64,000 nucleotides of DNA from Pithys albifrons albifrons (Eukaryota; Chordata; Aves; Passeriformes; Thamnophilidae). The stretch is from the NCBI RefSeq assembly GCF_047495875.1, contig NC_092461.1:93998431-94062430 (forward strand), read 5' to 3'. The position numbers and the translations under genes were made by a program. Numbering within the stretch: the stretch's first letter is position 1; the number at the start of each line of letters is the position of its first letter. Shown here piece by piece: positions 1 through 11,724 of the stretch. The notes under the pieces were generated by a model. It had not been told where the DNA came from. It did no database searches and saw only the letters and a list, made by a program, of their open reading frames with translations.

Positions 1-3000
1 AAAAAAATGAACCAAGATATATAGACATAGACGATATAGATATATAAAAATAAATTAATACAGACTGAACATAATAAAGCACATAATGTTTTAGAGGGTA
101 ATTTTTGAAAGACTGCCAGAAATAATGGAATTAATGCTATCCTTGCACAATTAAAGTGCTTTTTTGTGTTTATAGAACCTTCCAATTTTAAAAAGCAGAC
201 TGATTTGAAATCTAGAGGCTGCCCTATATAAACTATGTAAATTACCTACCTAAAGCAATTACGCGATTTTATTGTCATCACAGCTCTAATTCTCTACAGG
301 TTAAACAAATTTGGATTCATATTTACAACATCCACATTACATCAGCAGCTCTTCCAATATATTATTTTAAGATAAATTAATTAAGAAAAACTAGTAATAT
401 AATTTGACTAAAATATGCATTTTTGAGAAGAAAAAGACTTGCTGATATTGCTACTGAGTTAAAATACTGCCCAAGATACTAATGTACGTCTCAAGTATTT
501 CAGGTTTAAGTCATTACATTCAAATTGCTAACATCTATATGAATAATATAGATAGCAAAACATCCAAAGCCACATGATTGCACCAGGAATGTCTCCTACA
601 CTTATATGCTCCTGGCTTTTACATATTAATTTAGAATTTTCTACCCATGTATCAACTATTATGTCAAACATGTTTGCTACAATTCAAACTGCTTGTTTGA
701 AATGCTAAGTTGTATCACAAGAAAAATGTACACAAGTAGAAATGAGATCTGAAATGTTGAAAAAAAGAGAATGGACTCTGGATTATAAAATTTTGGTGAG
801 AACTGGATACTTCTTCATGTATCTTCTTTTGGCTAAAGATCTGACAGAGTATTTATCCTCTCAGTTCACGCTTAGCAGCTGCATGCCACTTTATTTATCC
901 ATATTCTCTTCACCTCCTCAGATCTACCTTCCAAACAATCTGGACACTGTCTAGCTTTTTTTCTCTTAAGAAAATAAGGTAAGAAAATAGATTACATAGC
1001 CTGTGCTACTTCAGTTTGACTAAATGGGATTAGAGAAAGCTGTAAATTTCGACAGCGAAAGGTGACAAGCCATGCTAGGTGGACTGAAGTCTACAACGTT
1101 TTCAGTTGATAATGTGGTTGCCTGAAGAAGACATTGAACCAATATTTAATAACACATAAACTTCAGAGCAGAAGAGGAAAGTGCCATAGCATTGCCTTAC
1201 TCTCTAATACTGTAGTGCAGCCCACAGATGAGCACCACGGCAACACACTGGAAGAGTGACACACTGGAGGATAGGAGTTTAACTCCTAAGCTACTCATAC
1301 TCTTCATAAAATGTGAATAAACTAATTGTACAACAGGACTACTTGAAAAACTTGTACCATATTGTATTATCCATCTGTATTCATTCTCATCCTGTCACTT
1401 GAAACACAGAGCATAAATTTTAATTTGTACTACTGTTGGGGAAAAAATATAAAAGACTGCTTTCAATTTCTGTGGCTTTTTATTTTTCTCATGCATCCCA
1501 TCATCACCAATTCTATCTTCAAAAGTATTTCTAAGATTTCACTTGAAATCTGATTTTATACTAACACTTTCACAGATAAAAGACCTTTCTAAATTTCTAA
1601 TAATAAGTAAAAATTGCTTTGCTAGTCCGAGTTCATGAGAATATAATAAGACTACTTGATTAATATTCAGCTTTAGAGCAAATACATCACATTTCAAAAG
1701 GCAGATCTTTTACAGAATGTATTTGTACTAAAGACACCTCTTTTGGGCATTGTAATCACAGCTGCTCTGGTTTAGGACCTCAAATTTCCTCTAATAAAAG
1801 TTTTTGGTCCTTCTGTCAAGCAAAACAGCTATTCCAGAGACAGAAGTCAATTAATTCCCCCTACATCTTTCTGCCTACATATGACATTTCTCAGGTTAGA
1901 AGTAGAAAATATATCTTTTATGATAGAGTGTAAAAATAATTTTAAATAGATGTCAGAAATCCTCAGAAGTCCATCTAATTTGTAGATGGATGTAAAAAAG
2001 TGCCATGTTGAGTTATACACTGCTTCTGAGGGGAGAAAATGAAGGAATCTTTCAGTTATCTGAGTGAATGACCAAAACAAAATGTAACAGATATTCCTAG
2101 TGCTAGTCTGAAATGCCACTGAATGTTCACATCATCTTGGTGACATGACATTTTATATCAATTTCTGTCCTACTTCAAAGAAAATTTATAACATTTCACA
2201 TTGTAAAAAGTAATTTAAAGGTGCAGCAGCAATCTCACACACACACACACACACACAAAAATCCACTTCCTTAAGCTCTGGTTCACTTTACATAGTTTAG
2301 CTTTCATTACAGAAATATTGCCTTTGGTGATCATAGGTAATGAGGTTCATCCAGACACACCGATCCACTGAATGACAAAGCAGAACAACCAAACACCTTT
2401 ATGGCTTTGTAGTCTTATAATATTACTTTGCCCCCTCCCTCCCTGCTCCCCACAAGGATTAAATATAGAAATATAATTAAAACAGAAGATGACATTGCCC
2501 CCTCACTTTCTTTCTTTGTTAATCCAATTTTCGATATTATGTAGGTTGCAAGGCTGGAAACAGAAAGCCAAGCAATTTGGCATGTTCTCTTCTGCTAAAA
2601 TGAGGAACATGATAAAATTTTATTCAGCCATTCATTCAAGGTGACTATGTACTAAATGTAGAACAATATGAATATCAATTTAAAATTTTCATAGGATATA
2701 AGAGAACTATTTGGTCACTTTACCACATCAGCCCTTTCAAAACTACCTAAATCACATGTCCCCATGTGATGTATGTAAGCAGTTTTGAGGTTCACATGTC
2801 ATATAATCCTTCAAATATTCATACAATTGATCCAATAAACACCAATTTCAGAAGGAAATTTTATTTGAGCCTACATTAACAACTTCTTTTCATCCCAGAT
2901 TTTAAAAATTCCTCAAATGAAATCTGATCTTACCATATAGCAAATTTAGTAACATCACTGACACTAATTAAAAAAAATATAACAAAGCTGTAAACAAGCT

Positions 3001-4659
3001 TATTTCAATTCTTGTGAAAAAGTTGAGATCTTTAATTCCATTAACTTCTAAGTAAGGTTTTGATTAAGATAAATAATTTGGAATTTAAATTTGGCCACTT
3101 ATATCCCACAAAAAGATACCAGTATTTGCAAGATCAGCATTCCCTTTTAGAAACTCTTGCATTTAATTTCAAATTCTTACATGACTGTGAAATGAAAACA
3201 TTTCTTATTCATATTTTCAGTTCAAAAATAGAACTTAACCTGGGGAATAAGCAAATTTGTACAAGTTCTTCAGATAAAGTTAACATTCCATTACACATAG
3301 AAAGTAAATGCACAAATGATTTTTAGAAAGCTGTTCAAAAGGAGTACCTTCAGTGTTTCTCTGCAGTGTATCCAATTTTATTCTATAACAGACTTCAGGT
3401 ACAACCAAATTAACAGCAAAAGTATTTTATAGATTTTCTGATCATCTGAGATTTTATTGGCTCACAGAACAGTGTATGCAATGCCATGGGTTTTTAAACA
3501 GAACTTGAACTGGATGAGGTATGGATTTCAGATAATAAGTTAGCAACAAAATATTTTTCTAGTAACCTCTTTATGTAAATTTTCAGATACATAACAGGTA
3601 TAACAGTCCTATGACACTATAAATACATTATCATTCACCATCTAGCTCTAAATTTGGTGCAGAAATTTACCCTAACAATGAAGAAGAAATCCGACTTATT
3701 TCTTCTTCTCCCACTATTTAATTACCACAACTGGTGAAAGACGAAATGTACCTACCTTATTTGGGGAGCTAATGTCAAAAGTGCAATCAAATTAAAAAGT
3801 AGAGTGCAGGTGGAACATAAAAACTCTCTTCAACCACCCACTGATCAAATAATTACTAGGCAAGTGCTGTTATTATTGTTGTTGGGTGATGTTATTTTAA
3901 TAAAATAGGAAGCTTAAAACTTCATGTGATTATTAAATTCTTACCTCTACAAACCCCGTAACAGAAGACACAGATGATTTATTTCAGATCTATCTTTTGT
4001 TTTTCTTCAGGTTGCAAATTTATCTTAGTCTTTATAACTTTATAAATTGTGGAGGATTGGGGTTTAAGTTGTTTAACATTTGCCCTGGGAAAGGACATTG
4101 TTTCAAAGGAAAGAGCATGTTGTGATTCAAATGGAAGAATTATTTTTGAAGAGCGTTTCAAAATATTCTGATGAAAGAATTAAGGAAACACAATAAATAT
4201 CAAACCGAGTTGTTCTCCCATTCACTTAATTTCATAGCAGTAGAATCCCATTAATCTTATACAGAATTTCTCCCAATTTCCACTGTGATAAGAAGTGTGG
4301 TAAATATCAATAAGCTACTACAGTTCAGGCAGCATTATAACATCAAAGGAATGGGATGTTGAATGAAACTGAAAGGATTCATAAAAGTATCTGCATTGGA
4401 GGTAAACACTATTCTTATGAAGTTCTCTGTAAAATCACTATCAAACACCATTGCAGTTAGGAGACAAGTATACTCAAAAAATTACAGCATCACTAGCTAA
4501 AAAAAATCCGAAGTTGTAATATTAATCCAAACCCAAATATTATTTTCCTTTTGTGTAGTCATTTTAGCATCTATAAGCTGAAGAAAAATAATAATTCAAA
4601 ATTATGATTCTGCTCTTAACTTCTTGTTTCCACATGTATGATATAGTCAATAAATATAT
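1..4659. other. AT-rich unique DNA, no gene seen
   Basis: All reading frames are short (under about 90 codons) and none resembles a known protein. The stretch is strongly AT-rich and carries one clear CA microsatellite. I see no CR1 or LTR ends in it. It is best read as intergenic or intronic sequence; conserved non-coding elements cannot be excluded without a cross-species alignment. Confidence 0.6.
2236..2257. repeat. (CA)11 microsatellite
   Basis: Eleven uninterrupted CA units followed by a short A run. A simple dinucleotide repeat, likely length-polymorphic. Confidence 0.95.
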
Positions 4660-4746
4660 CATAGAATCATAGACTCATAGAATAGATTGGGTTGGAAAAG
4701 ACCTCCAAGATCATCAAGTCCAACCCTTGGTCCAACTCCAGTCCAT

Positions 4747-6062
4747 TTACTAGATCATGGCACTCAGTGCCATGTCCAATCTGCGTTTAAAAATCTCTAG
4801 GGATGGTGAATCCACCACCTCTCTGGACAGCCCATTCCAATGCCTGACTACTCTCTCTGGAAAGAATATTTTTCTGATATCCAACTTAAATTTCCCCTGG
4901 CAGAGCTTAAGCCCGTGCCCCCTTGTCCTATTGCTGAGTGCCTGAGAGAAGAGACCAACCCCCACCACCTGGCTAGAACTTCCCTTCAGGTAGTTCCAGA
5001 CAGTGATGAGGTCACCTCTGAGCCTCCTCTTCTCCAGGCTAAACAACCCCAGCTCCCTCAGCCTCTCCCCATAGGGCTTGTGCTCCAGTCCCTTCACCAG
5101 CCTTGTTGCTCTTCTCTGGACTCACTCCAGCACCTCAATATCCTTCCTGAACTGAGGGGCCCAGAACTGAACACAGTACTCAAGGTGTGGCCTCACCAAC
5201 GCAGAGTGCAGGGGGAAGGATCCCTTCTCTGGTCCTGCTGGCCACGCTATTTTTGATACAGGCCAGGATCCCATTGGCCTTCTTGGCCACCTGGGCACAC
5301 TGTTGGCCCATGTTGAGCTTCCTGTCAATTAGTACCTCAAGGTCCCTTTCCGTCTGGCTGCTTTCAAGCCACTCTGTGCCCAGCCTGTAGCACTGCAGGG
5401 GGTTGTTGTGGCCAAAGTGCAGGATCCAGCACTTGGCCTTATTGAACTTCATGCCATTGGAATCAGCCCATCTCTCAAGTCTATCCAGATCCCTCTGCAG
5501 AGCCCTCCTGCCTTCCAGCAGGTCGACACTCCCTCCCAACTTGGTGTCATCAGCAAATTTGCTGATGATGGACTCAATCCCCTCATCTAAATCATCAATA
5601 AAGATGTTAAACAGGACTGGACCCAACACTGAGTGCTGGGGAACACCACTGGTGACCGGCCGCCAGCTGGATGCAGCTCCGTTCACCAGCACTCTCTGGG
5701 CCCGACCCTCCAGCCAGCTCTTAATCCAGGAGAGGGTACAATTGTCCAGGCCATGGGCTACCAGCTTTTCCAGGAGTATATTATGGGAGACAGTGTCAAA
5801 GGCCTTGCTGAAGTCCAGATAGACCACATCCACAGCCTTCCCCTCATCCACCAGATGGGTCACCTGATCGTAAAAAGAGATCAGGTTGATCAGACAGGAC
5901 CTGCCCCTCCTAAACCCATGCTGTCTGGGTCTAATCCCTTGTCCACCCTGAAGGTGCTGTGTGATTGCACTCAGGATGATCTGCTCCATAACCCTGCCGG
6001 CACGGAGGTCAGGCTGACAGGCCTGTAGTTGCCAGGGTCTTGCTTGAAGCCCTTTTTGTGGA
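4747..6062 (-). pseudogene. CR1 ORF2 reverse-transcriptase fragment (broken)
   Basis: The longest open stretch (minus strand, 5989 to 5180, 269 residues) carries reverse-transcriptase motifs: the [10 protein letters not shown] block, [18 protein letters not shown], and the catalytic FADD at 5546-5557, then the NGMKFN-AKC block. The end of the [11 protein letters not shown] motif upstream of 5989 is separated from it by a frameshift near 6000. A second frameshift near 5200 separates it from the C-terminal region (minus strand, 5097 to 4750), which reads through to the normal end SAMI-stop. The endonuclease half is absent because of the 5' truncation. In this copy the codon at 4996-4998 is TGG (Trp), where three sister copies have TAG. 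It cannot make a working enzyme. Confidence 0.9.
5547..5568. repeat. 22-bp perfect palindrome over the CR1 RT active site
   Basis: Two 11-base arms, TCATCAGCAAA and its exact reverse complement, abut at 5557/5558. The palindrome covers the codons of the catalytic FADD motif on the minus strand, and the plus strand also reads ISKFADD. The same palindrome is present in the copy at 10852-10873. Confidence 0.9.
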
Positions 6063-6065
6063 TAT

Positions 6066-6360
6066 TATTTGGTCTATTCTGTTCCATATATAATAACACT
6101 CCTTAATAACCACAGAACATGTTCTAACGCTACTTTAGTTGATCTGAAATTGATGGAGGAACTGAGTATAAAGAGTAGTCCAAGTAGTTCCCCAAACTCA
6201 TGACTGTGAGGAAGAAGTGGATTCTACAGGCAGTACCTGAGAACTATTACATAGTTTTGGATTAACGAAGCAAACTATGAACAGACAGAGAAGTTCCTAG
6301 CTGTTACCTAATTAACTCAAGACCTTCTGTGTTCTTGGAATAGAAATTGGTTTAGTGTAG
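6066..6360. other. unique spacer, nothing recognised
   Basis: AT-rich sequence between the CR1 and the decayed LTR. No coding potential and no repeat ends were recognised. Confidence 0.5.
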
Positions 6361-6365
6361 ATGGC

Positions 6366-6718
6366 TGTAGAATTTTAACCCCAGCCAGCAGCCAAGCCCC
6401 ATGCAGCCACTTGCCCAGTCCTCCACAAGCAGTTTAAAAGCTAGAAAACTCATGTGTTGAGATAAAAATGGCAAAAGCCATGTATGGAAGCAAAGCAAAA
6501 CATGGAAATTATTCACTAGTTTCCATGGGCAGGTCATCTCCAGGAGAGCAGAGCCCTATTATGTGCAATGGTGACTTTGGAACATAAACACTGACACTCC
6601 AAATGTCCCCAGCTTCCCGTCCAACTTTATATAGAGCATGATGTTGTATGGTCTGGAATATCACTTTTGGTCAGTTATCCACTGTAAAACTAGCTCTACA
6701 CCAGCCAAAACCAGTACA
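6366..6718 (-). mobile_element. decayed solo LTR of an avian endogenous retrovirus
   Basis: On the plus strand the element starts TGTAGAATTTTAACCCCAGC and ends CCAAAACCAGTACA, the reverse of a common avian ERV LTR beginning TG(T)GCTGGTTTTGG. TG...CA ends are present and the flanking pentamers ATGGC (6361-6365) and ATGAC (6719-6723) look like a 5-bp target duplication with one later mismatch. At about 350 bp it is probably shortened by internal deletions. A TATA-like stretch (tttatatagagc) lies inside. There is no internal viral coding sequence beside it, so it is a solo LTR left by LTR-LTR recombination. Strand is inferred from the remembered family orientation. Confidence 0.72.
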
Positions 6719-6723
6719 ATGAC

Positions 6724-8799
6724 GAAAAGGAAATCAAAGGCAGTTTACATATGCCCTTCCAACATAGATATTATCAGAACTAAGTTATTACTGAATTTTG
6801 TCACATTGCTGCATATTGTCCTGTCCAGAAAATAAACAAATGTATTAATATACAACAGAACCCATCACCTGGGAATGTTACACCTTCTACACTAAATTCC
6901 TGAAACTAATCCTATAGAGGGAATATTTTCCAATGGACAGTTTCTATAAAAGTGCAAATAGGAAAATAATATGAAAAGCTGTGAATAGTCTAGTTATTTT
7001 AAGTGCTTATTTATGTTTTCATTTTAAAAGCTACACAAGACAGTAAGCTCCATTGGCTTATTTGTAGGTCGTGCAGAGCTGTTTGCAAATATAAGATGCA
7101 CAGCTCTAACCAGAGTCCAAGGTATGGTGAGGGCTATCATAAAGATCACTGTGTACTTTCTCAAGGAATGTTTGGCAGATTACAAGATCCCCACTCAGAA
7201 CATATTCCTCAAAAAACCTAGTTAAAAACACTGAGGAAAACTTCTATAAATTAAAGGTAAAGAATTGTTCCTCTCTTGTCATGCAAAAGCCCACTGTAAG
7301 ATTCTAGCTTTTCTGTCTTAATTCCTTTACATAAAAAACAGAGATAACACTAGCCTCCTCCGGTGCATGATGGGAGAATATGTTGATAGATAGTAAGTTA
7401 ACATTCCTGAAACACCATCTATATGTTAAAATATTCTATGATAAATGGAAATAAATAGAATAGCCTGTCAATTGCCATGATAGAAAAATGTCATGGTTTC
7501 TAACCCACATTTTACATTGTTTACACTCTGTATGGTAGGATGTACAATAATGTTGCAAAATTTGATGACACGACTCTTCTAAATTAGCAAAGTCGAGAGG
7601 AAACAAACATGATGCAATTTGTCAGCACAATGCAGATTAAAATTGTGCAAATCACACTGTGAAAATTTGCATGAGTCATATACATTGTTGAGTTTTAAAT
7701 TAACTCTGTCTACTCAGGCAAAAATCTTGACATGTCACTGCAAGTGATCACACTGAGAACATTAATAGTGCTGAAATAGCTATAATAAAACAGCATCAAA
7801 ATGGTAAAGTGAGTGAAGAGGTGGATGGAAAAGGATGGCAAATATTTTGCTGGAAGAATACCAATTACACTCCTTCTGATATTATTGTGTTACATTCTAT
7901 ATTTCATCTCAAAGTGAAATACTGCAGAAGTTTGGAGGGCTGCAAATGGATTTGGAAATACCTCCTGAGATAGGGAAAGAATAATTTAGAAAGTAAAGAA
8001 ATTAGAATGGGCATTATTGCCTTACTTTGTGCAGAGCCATATGAAAAGATTAAAGGCACTTAATGAGTGTCAAAGATGGCAGAGCAAGACCAACTCAGCC
8101 ATCTTTATTCAGAAAATCAAGCTCAGTAAAGACTGAACAGAAAGAAATGTGACACTTATTAACGTAAGGAATCCACCACAAAATGGTAAATTTTGTTTTA
8201 CTGTAAGGAATACAGGTCCCTTCTCCCTTCAACCTTAAATGTTGGTCAGTTTCTAATTATTACAGTAAAATTAACTTTATTTTAGTGCTTTTAACATGCA
8301 ATTGTTCATTATGGATTTTAGGAAGCTTTGAAAATACCTTCTCATCCTCACAACCGCAATGATTCATTATGGTTCCTAATATTTTTAGTTTTCAAATTAA
8401 TTTCTGTAGAAAGTGAAGTAATATGTCTATCTGAATATAGATGTTAATTCAAATAAAATAATAATCACTTTAGAATCTCCATTTTCTAGGTAGTAGTGGA
8501 AAATCACATGAGGGTTAAGAAAAGGGTGGGCAGAAAAAAAAAGAAGGTAACAAAGCAGTCCCTGTTGTCAGGAGATCAAGTCTTCTCTCGATGATGAGAA
8601 GACAGCGACTACATTCTAAGAAGCAGTCAAGACATTTGTTTCATCATTTCCCTCCACCAACTGTGCACAGGAGTCACAAATTCACCTCTTCAGAACCTGA
8701 GAAGAATTGTTTTTTTATCTCCTAAAACTGAGCAAAAAAGTGATACCATGGGTTGCTTGAGGAAAACTTGCACCAAAACTTGAAGAACCAAGCACTAGT
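6724..8799. other. AT-rich unique DNA, no gene seen
   Basis: Only short random reading frames occur. No element ends, tandem repeats or RNA genes were recognised. Confidence 0.55.
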
Positions 8800-9800
8800 G
8801 GGATCCCTCAATCCACTCCATGAGATGTCAGCTACAATGAACCACATTTGAAATGTTTCTATACCAATGCACACAGCATGAAGAGCAAGCAAGGGGAGCT
8901 CTAAGTTTTATCCCAGTCCCAGAGATATGACATCATGGCCATAAGTGAAAACTGGTGAGATGAATCCAGTGACTGAGTGCCATGTTAGATGGTTACAAGC
9001 TCTTCAGGATGAATAGGCAGGGCAGGTGAAGTGTGATGCCTGTAATGGAGGGGCTGAAATGCATGGAGTTTACAGTTGGCAATGGCATGGTTGAAAGCCT
9101 CTGGGTAAGGATAAAAGGACAAACAAATAATGGGGATGTCATCATGGAAGTCTACCACAGACCACCTCACCAGGATGATGATGTTGATTAATTATTATTT
9201 GAAGAACCAAAGGACGCCTCCAAATCCACTGTCCTTGTCCTTATAGGGAATTCAACTTGCTGGATATTAACTGGGAAAATCACAGATTTGGCACAACAGA
9301 CTCAAAAGATTCCTAAAGCACCTGGATGATAACTTCATGGTACAAGTACTAAGAGACTGAACTAGGAAAGAGTCCCTCCTTGATTTTTTGCTTGTTAACA
9401 GAGAGGGTCTCAAAAGTGAAATGGTGATTGGTGGCTATCTTCACTGGAGCGACCACAAAACAACTAGATTTAACATCTCTATTGAAAGAAAAGAAGTGGG
9501 TAGACACTGATCTCTTCTCTTTGGTGACCAGTGACAGCAGCCAAGGAAATGGCCTGAAGTTTTGTCAAGGGAGGCTTAGGTTAGATATTAGAAAAAGACT
9601 CACCCAGAGGGTGGTTGAGCACTGGGACAGGCTCCACAGGGAAGTAGTCGCAGCACCAAGCCTGACAGATTTCAAGAAGCATTTGGACGATACTCTCAGG
9701 CACATGGTATGACTCTTGGGGATGGTCCTGTGCAGGGTTAATGGTTGAATGTGATAATCCTTGTAGGTCCCTTCCAATTTGGCGTATTTTCTCACTCTGT
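8800..9800 (+). mobile_element. older CR1 LINE with internal deletion
   Basis: The left part (about 8850-9485) matches the CR1 ORF2 endonuclease region: a YTNAHSMKSKQGEL-like stretch at its start and a LLVNREGL...GG...HWSDH-like stretch near 9390-9455, with several frame breaks. From about 9485-9510 it switches directly to the CR1 3' region (RLRLDIRK..., EHWDRLHREV..., FKKHLDDTL) and ends near 9800 with a degenerate CR1 tail (CTTCCAATTTGGCGTATTTT). The whole reverse transcriptase is missing. It is more diverged than the CR1 copies at 10.7 and 35.3-38.2 kb. The left boundary is uncertain. Confidence 0.8.
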
Positions 9801-10744
9801 AAAAAAAAAAATTATAAATTATATTACCTATTGTGATTTTTTTTTCTCTGTAAAGATTTTTTGATGCTTTCTAAATAGAGACCCTGTAAGCACCATGTTT
9901 TGAGGTGAACTGCTTACAACTCCATCCTAACCCCACCTATAAGGGTGACTGGCTTTGGAGTGTGTGCTCAGAGAGTTACAGTGGGCAAAGACCCATATTC
10001 ACCCTAGGCCTACTTCCCACTGTTTTCCATATACTCATTTCCACAGAGAGTGACTACAGGCAGTACCTGTCTTGGGATACGTAAAATAAGATTGCGCAGA
10101 GCTACTGTTTAAGTAAGCCTGGGGCTTGTGGAAAAACCCCATTAGAGGCAGAAACTCGGCCTCTCTGCCTAGGAAGCTTGTGGGGAAGCACTACTGATAT
10201 CTGGTAGACAGGAGCAGCTATGACTAGTGGCATTATGGGAAAGATCAAAACCATAATAAATGGTTTTATCTTGTTTAGAAGATGTGTCACAAAGTGGAAG
10301 AAATTATACAGTTGTGGGATCCTGGAAAAGGCTGTCTTGCTAAAAAAGCAATGGGAATCAGTCCGAGGTAAACAGTCACCCAATGCAAAAGAAAGAGATT
10401 GCAGACCTGTCTGAGATTTAGAGGTTTAGAGGTTATTAAAAAAAAACAACAACCCACAAATGAAAACCAAACAAAACAACAAACTCATATTGTTTTAAAA
10501 CATATTTATATTTTAATCCCCAATGTAAGAAGAATTTATAGTGCTTGAAAAAATCTGTAACTAAACATATGGGAAGCCCCATACCATAAATACTGTTGCC
10601 AGGAACAGAATAAGTAAATGGACCAAGGCTTCCACAAATGCCCCACACAGCAATTTATAGCATTGTCAAAAGACATACAGAGCTGGAACAGGCAAGCAGA
10701 ACTTCTCACAAGCAGTGCAGGTCAAGGTCAGCTCAGATAACAAG
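9801..10744. other. spacer with A/C-rich tract; otherwise unrecognised
   Basis: Contains an A/C-rich tract at about 10438-10484 and moderately GC-richer DNA at 9900-10240 that could be an old repeat, but I recognise no family. The short open frames have no motifs. Confidence 0.45.
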
Positions 10745-11665
10745 ATCATCCAGCTGGCAGTCCGTCACTAGTGGTGTTCCCCAGGGGTCAGTGTTTGGTC
10801 CTGTCCTGTTTAACATCTTTATTGATGATTTAGATGAGGGGATTGAGTCCATCATCAGCAAATTTGCTGATGACACCAAGTTGGGAGGGAGTGTCTACCT
10901 GCTGGAAGGCAGGAGGGCTCTGCAGAGGGATCTGGATAGACTTGAGAGATGGGCTGATTCCAATGGGATGAAGTTCAATAAGGCCAAGTGCTGGGTCCTG
11001 CCCTTTGGCCACAACAACCCCCTGCAGCACTACAGGCTGGGCACAGAGTGGCTGGAGAGCAGCCAGGCAGAAAGGGACCTGGGGGTACTAATTGACAGGA
11101 AGCTCAACATGAGCCAACAGTGTGCCCAGGTGGCCAAGAAGGCCAATGGGATCCTGGCCTGTATCAAAAATAACGTGGCCAGCAGGACCAGAGAAGGGAT
11201 CCTTCCCCTGTACTCCGCGTTGGTGAGGCCACACCTTGAGTACTGTGTTCAGTTCTGAGCCCCTCAGTTCAGGAAAGATATTGAGGTGCTGGAGCGGGTC
11301 CAGAGAAGAGCAACAAGGCTGGTGAAAGGACTTGAGCATAAGTCCTGTCAGGAGAGGCTGAGGGAGCTGGGGTTGTTTAACCTGGAGAAGAGGAGGCTCA
11401 GAGGTGACCTCATCACTGTCTAGAACTACCTGAAGGGAAGTTTTGGCCAGGTGGGGGTTGGTCTCTTCTCCCAGGCATTCAGCAATAGGACAAGGGGCAC
11501 GATGGGCTCAAGCTCTGCCAGGGGAAATTTAAGTTGGATATCAGAAAAAGATTCTTTCCAGAGAGAGTAATCAGACATTGGAATAGCCTGCCCAGAGAGG
11601 TGGTGGATTCACTATCCCTGGAGGTTTTTAAACTAAGATTGGACGTGGCACTAAGTTGGACCAAG
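10745..11665 (+). pseudogene. CR1 ORF2 C-terminal fragment (broken)
   Basis: Reads LGPV-like [12 protein letters not shown], then FADD at 10863-10874, [10 protein letters not shown], and [11 protein letters not shown]. Breaks: TGA at 11256-11258 where sister copies have Trp (FWAPQF), an in-frame TAG at 11421-11423 shared with two other copies, and a frameshift near 11500. The open frame of 206 codons that covers most of it begins upstream of the element at 10638, so its first 35 or so codons are not CR1. A non-functional remnant. Confidence 0.9.
10852..10873. repeat. 22-bp perfect palindrome over the CR1 RT active site
   Basis: Same arms (TCATCAGCAAA and its reverse complement) as in the copy at 5547-5568, centred at 10862/10863 on the FADD codons. 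Confidence 0.9.
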
Positions 11666-11724
11666 TGTTGGACTTGATGATCTCGGAGGTCTTTTCTAAC
11701 CCAATTGATTCTACGATTCTATGA

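Larger units (their letters stand above)
4660..6065 (-). mobile_element. CR1 LINE, 5'-truncated copy
   Basis: Read on the minus strand this is the 3' part of a CR1 non-LTR retrotransposon. It begins inside the reverse-transcriptase region near 6065, runs through the RT palm and C-terminal region, and ends at about 4660 with the CR1 octamer-like tail (ATTCTATGAGTCTATGATTC, read on the minus strand). CR1 copies are usually 5'-truncated during target-primed reverse transcription and end in short octamer repeats without poly(A), as here. It closely resembles the copies at 10.7, 35.3-38.2 and 63.3 kb, so it belongs to the younger CR1 group in the window. The 5' boundary is approximate. Confidence 0.93.
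10745..11724 (+). mobile_element. CR1 LINE, 5'-truncated copy
   Basis: Starts inside the reverse transcriptase at the SGVPQGS motif and continues to the CR1 3' tail (CTACGATTCTATGAT, ending about 11724). The 5' truncation point near 10745 abuts unrelated DNA. The sequence is nearly the mirror of the minus-strand copy at 4660-5700, so the two form a roughly 1-kb inverted repeat about 5 kb apart. No target duplication was recognised, which is usual for CR1. Confidence 0.93.

Noticed and set aside
5403..5822. 139-codon plus-strand frame opposite the CR1 RT
   Set aside because: It is the antisense shadow of the CR1 ORF2 remnant. Its ISKFADD-like neighbour frame is explained by the palindrome at 5547-5568.
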